From: Leisingera methylohalidivorans DSM 14336
Lineage (GTDB): Bacteria; Pseudomonadota; Alphaproteobacteria; Rhodobacterales; Rhodobacteraceae
Direction: 5' to 3'
Length of the DNA: 64,000 nucleotides
Assembly: GCF_000511355.1 (NCBI RefSeq)
Contig: NC_023136.1
Span: forward strand, 162,267 to 226,266
Shown here: positions 1 through 7,966 of the stretch, in pieces
Numbering within the stretch: position 1 is the stretch's first letter
How the letters are laid out: each line of letters opens with the position of its first letter
Notes under the pieces: generated by a model
What the model was told of the DNA's origin: nothing
The model's input: only the letters and a program-made list of their open reading frames with translations
Databases searched by the model: none
Translations under genes and position numbers: made by a program

Positions 1-1
1 G

Positions 2-1042
2 AACGACCGCCCGCTGAATGCGGAGACGCCGCCCGAACTCCTGGATGATCCAATCACGCCAACGGCGCGCCACTTCATACGCAACAACGGAATTGCACCC
101 GATGACACAAGCCCTGAAGGTTGGACACTTTCGATAGACGGTTTTGTGGACAGCGTTCTGGAAATGTCTATTGGGGATCTGAAAGAGCGGTTCGAGGTCG
201 TCACGCTTGCGCTGACGCTGGAATGCGGCGGCAACGGACGGGCCTTTTTCGACCCGCCGGCCAGCGGCAACCAGTGGACCTACGGCGCGGTGGCCTGCTC
301 GGAATGGACAGGTGTGCGGTTGCGGGATGTGCTCCAGGCGGCCGGGCTTCAGGACAGAGCGGTTTACACAGCGCATTACGGGGCAGACGGGCATCTTTCC
401 GGTGACCCGGGTAAGTTGCCGATTTCGCGCGGCCTGCCGATCGCCAAAGCGCTGACGGACAATGTGCTGATTGCCTTCGCGATGAACGGTGCAGACTTGC
501 ACCCGATGAACGGCGCGCCGCTGCGGCTGGTGGTTCCGGGCTGGCCCGGGTCCTGTTCGCAGAAATGGCTGCGCCGGATTGAGCTGCGCGACCAGGTGCA
601 TGACGGCCCAAAAATGACCGGCACCTCCTACCGCGTTCCGGAATACCCAGTGGCTCCGGGCGATACTGTGCCCAAGGAGGACTTCCGGATCATCGAACGG
701 ATGCCAGTGAAATCTCTGATTACTTTCCCCGCAAATGGGGCAGCGTCGGGGGTGGCGACGGACGTGCGCGGCCATGCCTGGTCCGGGGACCGCACGATTG
801 ACAGTCTCGAAATTTCCTATGACTTCGGAGCCAGATGGCAGGCAACGGAACTGGACCCGCCCATCAATGAAGGCGCCTGGCAGAATTGGCGCACCACTGT
901 AAGTTTCCCGGTCCCCGGCTACTATGAGATCTGGGCCCGCGCCACCGACAGCGCAGGTGAAATGCAGCGTTTCGCCATCGATTGGAATCCCAAGGGGTAT
1001 CTGAACAACCGGATGCACCGTGTCGGCCTGCGAGCCGGCTGA
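2..1042 (+). CDS. sorA: Sulfite dehydrogenase molybdopterin subunit (5' end outside window)
   Basis: The reading frame is open from base 2, so the start lies upstream; 346 residues are visible. It resembles the molybdopterin subunit of periplasmic sulfite:cytochrome c oxidoreductase, which oxidises sulfite to sulfate. Seen in sequence: the HFIRNNG motif near the N-terminus, an LECGGNGR motif whose Cys (about visible residue 75) is the expected Mo ligand, and a C-terminal Mo-co dimerisation domain from about residue 230 ending WNPKGYLNNR. The stop codon overlaps the next start by one base (TGATG), so it is co-translated with a small cytochrome c. The pairing favours SorA over SoxC, because no sox genes adjoin. 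Molybdate would come from modABC elsewhere in the window. Confidence 0.85.
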   Translation, partial: NDRPLNAETPPELLDDPITPTARHFIRNNGIAPDDTSPEGWTLSIDGFVDSVLEMSIGDLKERFEVVTLALTLECGGNGRAFFDPPASGNQWTYGAVACSEWTGVRLRDVLQAAGLQDRAVYTAHYGADGHLSGDPGKLPISRGLPIAKALTDNVLIAFAMNGADLHPMNGAPLRLVVPGWPGSCSQKWLRRIELRDQVHDGPKMTGTSYRVPEYPVAPGDTVPKEDFRIIERMPVKSLITFPANGAASGVATDVRGHAWSGDRTIDSLEISYDFGARWQATELDPPINEGAWQNWRTTVSFPVPGYYEIWARATDSAGEMQRFAIDWNPKGYLNNRMHRVGLRAG

Positions 1043-1410
1043 TGCAGGAGCGGCAATCAAGCAAAACAGGCTTCCACCCGGTGCGCCTCTGGCTTGCAGC
1101 TGCCAGTGCCGCCGTTGGCTGTGCCCTTGCGGCGCTGCCGCCGGCACTGGCCGAAACACAGGAGGACAGAGAGTTCGGCCAACTGGTCGAGGCTGAGGGG
1201 GTCGAGGAAACTTATTACACCTGCACAGCCTGTCATTCCGAGATGATCGTTGCCCAGCAGGGAAAGACCCGCGAAGGCTGGGAAGAAATGCTGGACTGGA
1301 TGACCGAGGAGCAGGGCATGCCTGAACTTGATCCTTCCGAACGCAGGATCATTCTGAATTACCTCTCCGCGCACTACAACACGGACCGGCCGAACTTCCC
1401 GCGCCGATGA
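1042..1410 (+). CDS. sorB: Sulfite dehydrogenase c-type cytochrome subunit
   Basis: A 122-residue exported cytochrome c. The ATG at 1042 overlaps the sorA stop and is preferred over an upstream in-frame start inside sorA. Residues about 16-37 form a signal peptide ending ALA. One haem motif, CTACH, is at residues 61-65, and a Met in EQGMPEL is a likely distal ligand. It would accept electrons from SorA and pass them to the respiratory chain. The size and placement fit SorB or a closely related cytochrome; the haem motif is certain, the exact partner assignment is inferred from context. Confidence 0.8.
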   Translation: MQERQSSKTGFHPVRLWLAAASAAVGCALAALPPALAETQEDREFGQLVEAEGVEETYYTCTACHSEMIVAQQGKTREGWEEMLDWMTEEQGMPELDPSERRIILNYLSAHYNTDRPNFPRR

Positions 1411-1438
1411 GACAAAGCGTACAACAAGGAGTTTTCCG

Positions 1439-2269
1439 ATGACTATCAAGTCCCTGGCAGTCGCACTCTTTTCGGCGAAAGAAGCGCAGTGGCTTATCCC
1501 CGCAGCCGCAGATCTGGCAAGCCGTACGGGCGCCCATCTGACCGGCGTGCTTCCCATTGAAAGCCAGGTGCCCTTCGCTGGAACCGAAGGCAGCCTGGTA
1601 AGCTATGGCGCGGTGTTCATCCCCGAATGGCAGCGGCAAGAAGCGGCTGCTATCGCCGGGGTCTTTCAGGCTGCTGTGACAGGGCGGGATTTTTTGGCTG
1701 ACCTCAAGCAGCAGCCGCTGGGCAGCCAAAGTGCGGAAAGCTTTTTGCTGGACAATGTGGCCGCCGCAGATCTTGTGATGGCGGGGCAGTGTCCGCAGCA
1801 GGGTGCAAGGCACAGCCAGCGCCAGCTACAGGAACAGCTGATCCGCCGGTCGGGACGCCCGGTCCTGATTATTCCGCAGGATTGGACTCCCGGCGTCATC
1901 GGCTCAAATATTCTGGTCGGCTGGAGCAACACCCGCGAAGCCATCCGAGCGGCTCATTATGCCCGCGCCCTGGCGCAGCCTGGTGCCAATATATCGATCC
2001 TCAACATCGGCGACGGTGGTCTTGGGCTCGAATGCCGGGAGGACATGGCCGCGGCCTTTGACCGGCACGGGCATTCCGTAACTCTGATTGATCGCCAAAA
2101 AACTACACCGGGAGCCGGATCCATGCTGCTCAAAGTGGCGGTGGAATGCGGCGCCGACATGCTGGCCGCCGGCGCCTTCGGGCATTCGTGGGCCTATGAT
2201 TTCGTACTCGGAGCCGCCACGCGCGAATTGCTGGAGCATGCGAAGCTGCCGGTTCTGTTTTCCAGATAA
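1439..2269 (+). CDS. Universal stress protein, tandem UspA domains
   Basis: A 276-residue cytoplasmic protein with two Usp-like halves (about 1-140 and 150-276). The second half has the late nucleotide-binding-type segment ending in AAGAFGHSW and a LPVLFSR C-terminus. An AAGGAG ribosome site lies 9 bases before the ATG. It follows sorB by 28 bases and may be co-transcribed. Its length and domain order match the Usp at 12627, so the island carries two paralogues. Such tandem Usps are commonly induced by low oxygen or starvation; the ligand cannot be told from sequence. Confidence 0.85.
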   Translation: MTIKSLAVALFSAKEAQWLIPAAADLASRTGAHLTGVLPIESQVPFAGTEGSLVSYGAVFIPEWQRQEAAAIAGVFQAAVTGRDFLADLKQQPLGSQSAESFLLDNVAAADLVMAGQCPQQGARHSQRQLQEQLIRRSGRPVLIIPQDWTPGVIGSNILVGWSNTREAIRAAHYARALAQPGANISILNIGDGGLGLECREDMAAAFDRHGHSVTLIDRQKTTPGAGSMLLKVAVECGADMLAAGAFGHSWAYDFVLGAATRELLEHAKLPVLFSR

Positions 2270-2283
2270 ACTGCAGACCAGGC

Positions 2284-2309
2284 GGGCAGCGCATGATAAT
2301 TTGCTGCCC
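2284..2309 (+). terminator. Hairpin between usp and beta-CASP RNase genes
   Basis: GGGCAGC (2284-2290) pairs with GCTGCCC (2303-2309) around a 12-base loop. No T-tract follows, so it is a weak terminator or an mRNA-stabilising stem. Confidence 0.3.
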
Positions 2310-2332
2310 TGAAGGTAAGGCTGGAGGTCGCC

Positions 2333-3715
2333 ATGCCACCGCAGAACAGTGCCAGGCTGCGTTTCCTCGGGGCTACCGGAACGGTCACAGGCTCCCGATA
2401 CCTGATCGAAGCAGGAAAACAGCGGGTGCTGGTCGATTGCGGACTCTATCAGGGCTACAAGCAGTTCAGGCGGCGCAATCGAAAGCCGTTCCCGGTGGGC
2501 CCGTCTACCATCACGTCCATTCTCCTTACGCACGCCCACCTGGACCATTCCGGCTACCTGCCGGCTTTGATCCGGTCGGGCTGCAAGGCACCGGTCTATT
2601 GCACACCGCCGACCCGCGACCTTTGCGGGCTGCTCTTGCCGGACAGCGGCCGCCTTCACGAGGAGGGCGCGCGGCATGCAAGGCGCAAAGGCTACTCCAA
2701 ACACAAGCGCCCTGCCCCGATTTACACCGAAAAAGATGCCCGGGCTGCCCTACGCCGCTTCAAGCCGCACCCCTTTGGCGTGCCGCTGGATCTTGGCGGC
2801 GGTATCAGCGCCGAATTTATCCGAGCCGGCCATCTTCTCGGGGCCGCACAGATCCGGATCAGTATCGGCGGAAAAACGGTGCATTTCAGCGGTGACCTCG
2901 GCCAGGACCGCGACCCGCTGATGCCTCCGCCGGAGCCCTTTGCTGGTGCAGATGTTCTGGTCTGCGAGTCGACCTACGGCGACCGTCTGCACCCTGCCAT
3001 TTCTCCCGAGGACGAATTGGCCAGTATTCTGGAACCCTTTCTCAAGCAAAAGGGCATCGTGCTGATACCCGCCTTCGCCGTTGGCCGTGCACAGGGCATC
3101 ATGTACCATCTGTCACGCCTGATGGCAGTCGGCCGCATTCCCAGCGTGCCCGTCTTTCTCGATAGCCCGATGGCGTCGGACGCCACTGATATCTATCTCC
3201 GCCATTGCACTGAACACCGCATTGCGCAGCAGGATTGTGCAGCAACGTTCAAGCTTCCCGTCCGGGTCAATTCAACCGCACAGTCCAAAAACCTGAACTC
3301 ACGTGAAGGGCCTATGGTCATCATCTCGGCAAGCGGCATGATCACCGGCGGCCGCATCCTGCATCACATGGTGAACTTTGGCTGCAGCCTGCGCACCATA
3401 ATCATCCTGTCGGGTTATCAGGCCGGCGGCACCCGTGGTGCTTCTTTGGCTACAGGCGAGCGGCGCCTTCGCATCTTCGGACAGTATTACGATATTGGAG
3501 CGCAAGTCGCGCAGCTGGAAACTTTTTCAGGCCATGCGGATGCCGATCAGCTTCTCGGCTGGATGGCGGCTGGCCCGGCGCCAGCCATGACCTATCTGAC
3601 CCACGGAGAACCCGAGGCTTCCGAAGCGCTCAGACGGCGCATTTCACATGAACTGCACCGCCCGGCCCGGGTGCCCGAGCATCTGGAAGCGATCAACATC
3701 AATAATCCGGAATGA
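2333..3715 (+). CDS. Beta-CASP metallo-beta-lactamase-fold RNase/exonuclease
   Basis: A 460-residue protein of the YSH1/CPSF-73-like bacterial family. Residues 1-200 hold a metallo-beta-lactamase fold with the zinc motif HAHLDHSG at 67-74, then the ligand His of GHLLGAAQ and the Asp of HFSGDLG. The beta-CASP insert spans about 210-390 and carries SASGMITGGRILHH. The late zinc-ligand His lies in TFSGHADADQL near residue 400, and the protein ends with a THGEPEA segment. Length is normal for the family. RNA cleavage is inferred from the family. The gene often travels with Usp and low-oxygen genes, as here. Confidence 0.85.
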   Translation: MPPQNSARLRFLGATGTVTGSRYLIEAGKQRVLVDCGLYQGYKQFRRRNRKPFPVGPSTITSILLTHAHLDHSGYLPALIRSGCKAPVYCTPPTRDLCGLLLPDSGRLHEEGARHARRKGYSKHKRPAPIYTEKDARAALRRFKPHPFGVPLDLGGGISAEFIRAGHLLGAAQIRISIGGKTVHFSGDLGQDRDPLMPPPEPFAGADVLVCESTYGDRLHPAISPEDELASILEPFLKQKGIVLIPAFAVGRAQGIMYHLSRLMAVGRIPSVPVFLDSPMASDATDIYLRHCTEHRIAQQDCAATFKLPVRVNSTAQSKNLNSREGPMVIISASGMITGGRILHHMVNFGCSLRTIIILSGYQAGGTRGASLATGERRLRIFGQYYDIGAQVAQLETFSGHADADQLLGWMAAGPAPAMTYLTHGEPEASEALRRRISHELHRPARVPEHLEAININNPE

Positions 3716-4009
3716 TCAAGCCACGCAGCTAGCTGAATTCTGTCCCGGCAAGACCCGCTCCAGAAATCGGCCAGGCGTCTATGGGAAAAGCTGTTGTTGT
3801 GTCAGGCAGAGACACCTTCGGACGGCACACAGGTAGTGGTCAACTGTACGGCACCAATTGCCGCGGCCATTGATACCGCGGCCGGACAACGGCCTGTTCG
3901 CTTCGTTTGCGGCATCCGGAGATACGAGGAGGTCGCGGAACTCGAAACCGGCTGTCCCATTGGCTGCTGCCATGCTTTGCAGGATTGGCCTGTTCATGCA
4001 GAGTCTGGT
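3716..4009. other. Non-coding or decayed stretch
   Basis: About 290 bases lie between the beta-CASP gene and IS debris. The only frames are short (for example a 30-codon frame from the ATG at 3781) and match nothing I recognise. It is probably degraded host sequence at the edge of an IS-mediated rearrangement. Confidence 0.4.
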
Positions 4010-4124
4010 CACAGGCCGTCCACCGGCACCTTGAGGAACCGTTTGCCGCTGTCATCCGCAGGCGGCAATTCACCGGCCCGCATATTCACCTGCAAAGACG
4101 GGATGATCAGCTTGGGCACGTCCA
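4010..4124 (-). pseudogene. C-terminal coding remnant of an unknown protein
   Basis: On the minus strand a frame closed by TGA at 4010-4012 encodes a well-formed tail containing LDVPKLIIPSLQVNMRAGEL and ending FLKVPVDGL. It has no start of its own and runs into IS21 transposase sequence upstream. I read it as the 3' end of a host gene whose 5' part was lost when the IS21 fragment was joined here. The family is not recognised. Confidence 0.3.
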
Positions 4125-4747
4125 ACTGCGCCTGCGGGTTCCGTCAGGCTCGATCTTCGCCACAAGGCACCGGTCGTTGCCGTACAGGATCGACTGCGGA
4201 ACGGCCCCGAAAAATCCAAAGGCATGGACGTGGCCATCCAGGCTGCCGCTGTCGCTGTCGCCGCCGGATAGGCCCGGATGTAGCAAGCATCGCTGTGCGG
4301 CAGATCCAGGGCAAAGAAATGGGCCTTCTGTTCAACACCGCCGATCACTACCACTGCCTCGCCGAAATCGGCTTGAGCATGGCCTGGCGCGCGCGTCAGA
4401 GGAACGAACACTTCGCGATGCCGCCGACCGTGCTCCCTCACATAGTCCTTGATGATGGTATAGCCGCCCTCGAAGCCATGCTCGTCGCGAAGCCGCTCGA
4501 AAATCCGCTTGGCCGTATGCCGCTGCTTGCGTGGTCTCTCCCGGTCTTCTGAAAGCCATTGATCGATGATTCCGGTGAACCCATCCAGTTTGGGCCGCCG
4601 GATCGGCGCTGAGCGCCGATAGCCAGGCGGAACCGAAAACGCCAAAATCTTCCGAACGCTGTCACGAGATATCCCGAAATGCCGCGCCGCTTCACGCTGG
4701 CTCATGCCCCCTGCGCACGCCAGACGAACCTTGCGGTATAAATCCAC
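4125..4747 (-). pseudogene. istA: IS21-family transposase IstA, truncated and frameshifted
   Basis: The first 150 or so residues are typical IstA: an N-terminal helix-turn-helix (QREAARHFGISRDSVRKIL), then QADFGEA, which begins the integrase core. After the AYPAAT segment the frame shifts, and the expected GFFGAVPQSILYGNDRCLV continues in another frame up to about 4130. An intact IstA has about 500 residues, so more than half is missing, and no istB follows. The IS21 terminal-type sequence with GGACGACTTTTACGCC lies just upstream at about 4792-4810. Confidence 0.8.
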
Positions 4748-4802
4748 GGTGAAGATCCTCCCGCCCTCCCTCCGTTAAAAGAAGGGCAAAGGTGGACGAC
4801 TT

Positions 4803-5207
4803 TTACGCCGGCCGCAGCAGGATCATCCCGCCGCTACCGTGGTCGATTTTCTCACCGCCGTTCTCACTCACGCGCACCGGTTGGCCTTCAAACCAAAGAC
4901 GGCCGGCAATCTGCTCTGGCGACCAGCCTTCCTTCAATTGGGTGATCACTGCTTTGCGCAGGTCTTTCAATCGCACGAGTTTGCGGCGGCGCATGCGCCT
5001 GGCGGCCGCGGTTCTCTGAGCATTCACACCGTAGTAGCCGTTCAGATATGGCAGTTCACGGTCTTCAAAGCGGTTGCGCTTGATCTCGCGGTAGACAGTA
5101 GAGCGATGCCTGCCGAGAGCAGCCGCGATCTTGCACACGGGCGTCTTTGCGTTCAGCATATCCTCAATTGCGCGCCGTTCACGCAAATCCAGCTCTATGT
5201 GGGCCAT
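4803..5207 (-). pseudogene. IS30-family transposase, N-terminal fragment
   Basis: About 120 residues of an IS30-type transposase. A helix-turn-helix (VCKIAAALGRHRSTVYREIK) is near residues 24-43, and the segment KEGWSPEQIAGRLWFEG follows. IS30 transposases normally have 320-390 residues with a DDE domain, which is absent here. The truncated end abuts the IS21 terminus at about 4810, so the two elements are nested or recombined. Confidence 0.8.
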
Positions 5208-5362
5208 CTTTCATTCTCCGTGCTTTCCAGCAAGATAGGGGAATTGTCGCAACCCAATCTAGAATGTGCCCCCATTGCTCTTGCTCTGCCCCCTGAAAAC
5301 TGGACCGTATGAAGCTGGAGTTTTCCGCTAAGTTTCCCTGGCTGGGAGAGGAGAGGAATCGC

Positions 5363-5629
5363 ATGAAAGCATCGAAGTTCACGGAGGCGCAGAAGGCCTT
5401 CATCCTGAAGCAGGGCGAGCAAGGCACGCCGGTCGCGGAGATCTGCCGCAAGGCGGGGATCAGCCAGGCGACGTACTTCAACTGGAAGAAAAAATACGGG
5501 GGTCTTCTGCCGGACGAGATGCGCCGGCTGAGAGCGCTGGAGGATGAGAACACCCGGCTGAAGAAGATCGTAGCCGATCTGACGCTGGACCGGGAAATGC
5601 TTCAGGATGTCATTCGGCGAAAGCTCTGA
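5363..5629 (+). CDS. IS3-family transposase OrfA
   Basis: An 88-residue helix-turn-helix protein (EICRKAGISQATYFNWKKKY) with a leucine-rich coiled coil (LRALEDENTRLKKIVADL). It starts at ATG 5363, after a GGAGAGG ribosome site. The end, CGA AAG CTC TGA, carries a plausible -1 slippery site: slipping at CGA-AAG continues as ALKPGRLREIV in the orfB frame. This is the usual IS3 arrangement for making an OrfAB fusion. Confidence 0.85.
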   Translation: MKASKFTEAQKAFILKQGEQGTPVAEICRKAGISQATYFNWKKKYGGLLPDEMRRLRALEDENTRLKKIVADLTLDREMLQDVIRRKL

Positions 5630-6505
5630 AGCCTGGCCGTTTGCGCGAGATCGTCACCGGGATGTGCGTCGACTGGGGCGTGTCGATCCGGAGGGCCTGT
5701 GGGGCCATCTGCTTCGACACCTCCACCTACCACTACAAGTCCCGGCGGATCACTGCCCGGCAGGGCATCGCCCAGCGATGTCCCGAGAGGGGACCAGGCT
5801 GCCGTCGAGCGGCGGATCAAGGAGATTGCAGAAACGCGTGTGCGCTATGGCTACAGGCGCGTCCATGTTCTGTTGCGGCGAGAGGGCTGGACCATCAATA
5901 TCAAGAAGACACGCAGGATTTACAATGAGTTGGGTCTGCAGTTGCGGAATAAGCACCCGAAACGGCGAGTGAAAGCCAAGCTGCGCGAGGATCGCGAAGA
6001 AGCCACCGGGCCGAACGACGTCTGGGCAATGGATTTTGTTCACGACCAGCTGGCCATGGGAAAGAAATTGAGGATCCTGACCGTGGTCGACACGCATTCG
6101 CGGTTCTGCCCTGTCGTGGATCCTCGGTTCAGCTACCGCGGCGAGGACGTGGTTCAAACCCTGGAACAGGTTTGCGGCAGGATTGGCTACCCGAACACCA
6201 TTCGAGTCGATAATGGCAGCGAGTTCATCTCCCGCGATCTGGATCTCTGGGCCTACGCCAATGACGTCACGCTGGACTTCTCACGGCCCGGAAAGCCGAC
6301 GGACAACGGGTTCATCGAGGCGTTCAACAGCAAGTTCCGATCCGAATGCCTGAACGCGCATTGGTTCATGAGCCTTGCCGACGCCCGCGAAAAGTTGGAA
6401 GCTTGGCGTAGACACTACAACGAAGACCGACCTCACAGTGCGATCGGGTATAACGTCCCGATTGCCATGCATTATCCCGATGGCGTCACCAGCCCGTCAT
6501 CGTGA
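5623..6505 (+). pseudogene. IS3-family transposase OrfB, interrupted by a 40-bp insert
   Basis: The integrase half starts in the -1 frame (ALKPGRLREIV) and reads normally to HYKSRR at 5748. It is then interrupted by a 40-bp hairpin insert (5751-5790). It resumes in another frame as DQAAVERRIKEIAETRVRYG and continues to 6505. The rve-type DDE core is intact in the second part (VWAMDFVHD, RVDNGSEF, FIEAFNSKFRSECLN). Removing exactly 40 bases restores one frame, so the insert alone accounts for the break. Confidence 0.85.
5751..5790 (+). repeat. Short hairpin insert, copy A (in IS3 orfB)
   Basis: A 40-bp insert beginning CACTGCCCGGCAG and ending CCGAGAGG. Its 8-base arms GGCATCGC and GCGATGTC enclose the loop CCA. 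Deleting it rejoins the transposase as SRR-M-DQAAVERR. It shares ends and layout with inserts at 15650, 16108, 28113 and 29161. Confidence 0.75.
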
Positions 6506-6557
6506 CACAGCCGGAAAACTCCAGCTTCCGGTGGTCCAATGTTGGGGACCAGAGCAA

Positions 6558-6606
6558 ACCCCCGCAGACTCTCGTCATGAGCGAGGGACCAGCGGGGGGC
6601 AGGTCA
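6558..6606 (-). other. Probable IS terminal segment inside the persulfide dioxygenase gene
   Basis: Read on the minus strand, the piece starts TGACCTGCCCCCC at 6606, like IS407-group termini. It contains an inverted pair, CCCCCGC (6559-6565) and GCGGGGG (6592-6598). Host coding sequence ends exactly at 6607. It is either the outer end of the adjacent IS3 element or a remnant of a second one. Confidence 0.5.
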
Positions 6607-6791
6607 CTCTCAGCAACCGCAATAATCTCATCGGCATGCTCATAGCTGATGCGCCCGGCAGCAAAATGGAGGTCCATCAAGGAATCGGCAATCGCACAGG
6701 CGTTCGATGCCGGATCTTTGACCATATAAGATATCGTGTTCGTTTCCGGATCGAAACACGCTGTGACGACCGGTTTGACTGTTAAGTTCAC
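6607..6791 (-). pseudogene. Metallo-beta-lactamase-fold persulfide dioxygenase (ETHE1/Blh type), N-terminal fragment
   Basis: About 60 residues from a GTG start at 6791 match the N-terminus of sulfur dioxygenase/Blh proteins: VKPVVTACFDPETNTISYMV, then DPASNACAIADS and HADEIIAVAE. The zinc-binding HAHADH region should follow immediately, but IS sequence begins at 6607 and the rest is absent. The intact enzyme would oxidise glutathione persulfide to sulfite, which would feed SorAB. The adjacent YeeE-like gene is broken too. Confidence 0.7.
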
Positions 6792-6802
6792 CTTTTATCC
6801 GG

Positions 6803-7259
6803 TCATGTTTTCAGTTCTCTTTCCTGGTTCTTCAGTGCGGGTGCACGCGGGCCGGACCATGTCTGAACCCGCTTTGCCGCGAGGTTTCCGATCACCAGGG
6901 CGGCGACAAAGACGAACACCTCATGCCTGGCAGTGCCAACCGCAGGCAGCGCACCGCCGGGGCAAAACCCGGCAATCCCCCAACCAACGCTGAAGACTGC
7001 CGCTCCGCCGATAAGGGGGCGGGTCCAGATCGCGGCGGGACGGGACGTTAAAACGTTCCGCAAGAAGCGGGAGGCTTAGGCCCAAAACAATACGGTAGCC
7101 GCAGGACGTAGTGACAAGCGCTCTGCCCATCACGAAGATCAACGAAGGGTCCAAGATGCCGGCAAAGTCAAAGCAGTTGAGCACTTTGGCCGGGGTTGCC
7201 ATTCCCGAGACCGAAATTCCGATTCCGAATATCAGGCCGATGGCATAGCTGGAGAACAA
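6803..7259 (-). pseudogene. YeeE/YedE-like (DUF6691) sulfur transport membrane protein, frameshifted
   Basis: The minus-strand frame starting with TTG at 7259 gives GLIFGIGISVSGMATPAKVL, then FVMGRALVTT and LPLLAERFNVPSRRDLDP, a normal DUF6691 protein. The frame is then lost in a run of five G/C bases (about 7014-7018). The remaining GGAAVFSVGWGIAGFCPGGA and its tail to 6803 lie in the neighbouring frame. Deleting one base restores about 150 residues with four membrane segments. These proteins move thiosulfate or other sulfur species and commonly pair with persulfide dioxygenases, as here. A sequencing error in the homopolymer is possible. Confidence 0.75.
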
Positions 7260-7394
7260 CCTCGTCTTTTATCCTCCAATAACATGGCGCAGCACAAACA
7301 TGGTCAAGGCCGGCAGAAAACCGGCTGCAGCGGCAGGGAGCGCGCTTTGGGGTTTCAATCGGATACCCTTCATGGAACACAAGGCAGAGACAGG

Positions 7395-7820
7395 TCAGTC
7401 CCAAAGTTCCTGAATCGGTTTGCGCATCGCTTTTCTGACCTGATCAAACTCGCCTTTCGAAACATGACGGCGCAACAAATCGAAAACCGCCGTCGCGGCG
7501 CGTTCAGGGTCTTCCAGCGGTTCCTTGTCGAACCTCGCTTCTATTCTAGCCAGCAAATCTTTCTTGCCTCGGGGTTTTGCCGGTGTCTTGGACGGATCCC
7601 AGCCATCGTAGAACACCCCCCGGACAAGAACAGGAAGCTGGGCAGCCAGATCGGCAGCTTCGTCTACGGACAGAAAATCACGAACCGCATGAAGCGTCTC
7701 ATGCAGTAAAAGATAGGCTCTGGATTTGTCCGGCCAGCCCAGATCGTCGCAGAGCTGGTTGAGCCATTCAGCAAATACCAGCGGGGCATGATCGAGGGTC
7801 TTGTTACCTGTGGTTACCAT
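7395..7820 (-). CDS. DUF2267 domain protein
   Basis: A 141-residue soluble protein. The ATG at 7820 has an excellent GGAGGGAGG site 3-10 bases upstream and is preferred over a longer frame from 7853. DUF2267 features are visible: WLNQLCDDLGW, LLHETLHAVRDFLSVDEAADLAAQLP, VRGVFYDGWDP, and a second helical repeat from about residue 85. The function is unknown. The family is frequent in low-oxygen and stress islands next to Usp and Hsp20 genes. An FNR-like box lies 60 bases upstream. Confidence 0.8.
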   Translation of the reverse strand: MVTTGNKTLDHAPLVFAEWLNQLCDDLGWPDKSRAYLLLHETLHAVRDFLSVDEAADLAAQLPVLVRGVFYDGWDPSKTPAKPRGKKDLLARIEARFDKEPLEDPERAATAVFDLLRRHVSKGEFDQVRKAMRKPIQELWD

Positions 7821-7879
7821 ATTCCTCCCTCCAGCTTGCAATTGCCCACTCAAGGTCAGTCAAATCCAGTTGCCCTGCA

Positions 7880-7893
7880 TTAATAGGCATCAA
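7880..7893 (-). promoter_or_regulatory. Candidate FNR-type box upstream of the DUF2267 gene
   Basis: Read on the minus strand it is TTGAT-GCCT-ATTAA, matching TTGAT-N4-ATCAA at nine of ten positions. It lies 60 bases before the start at 7820. Confidence 0.5.
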
Positions 7894-7966
7894 TGCACTT
7901 GCAAGAGATTGCAGCCCCACCTGCTCTCACAGGCAGACTCCTCTGCTTCACATAAATTGCACAGCC

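Larger units (their letters stand above)
5281..6557 (+). mobile_element. IS3-family element (IS407-like), with a broken orfB
   Basis: The arms are inverted. The left arm around 5301-5327 starts TGGACC and continues GAAGCTGGAGTTTTCCG. The right arm (6512-6538, reversed) has the same start and the same 17-base inner part, with four differing bases between. Weaker similarity (TTGCTCTG) extends outwards to 5281 and 6557. The true right terminus may be 6606, where the reversed sequence begins TGACCTGCCCCCC. No clear target duplication is visible, which fits later rearrangement on the left side, where IS30 debris adjoins. The element carries orfA and a frame-broken orfB. Confidence 0.75.

Noticed and set aside
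3794..4552. 252-codon plus-strand frame over the IS21 region
   Set aside because: The opposite strand encodes recognisable IstA sequence; this frame has no ribosome site and no recognisable motif, so it is a shadow frame.
5301..6538. Clean IS3 element with exact ends at TGGACC
   Set aside because: The innermost inverted repeats are perfect here, but similarity continues outwards on both sides (TTGCTCTG), so these are unlikely to be the true termini.
6558..6606. Sixth member of the hairpin insert family
   Set aside because: It has a hairpin and G-runs but lacks the CTGCCCGG and GAGAGG ends; it matches an IS terminus instead.
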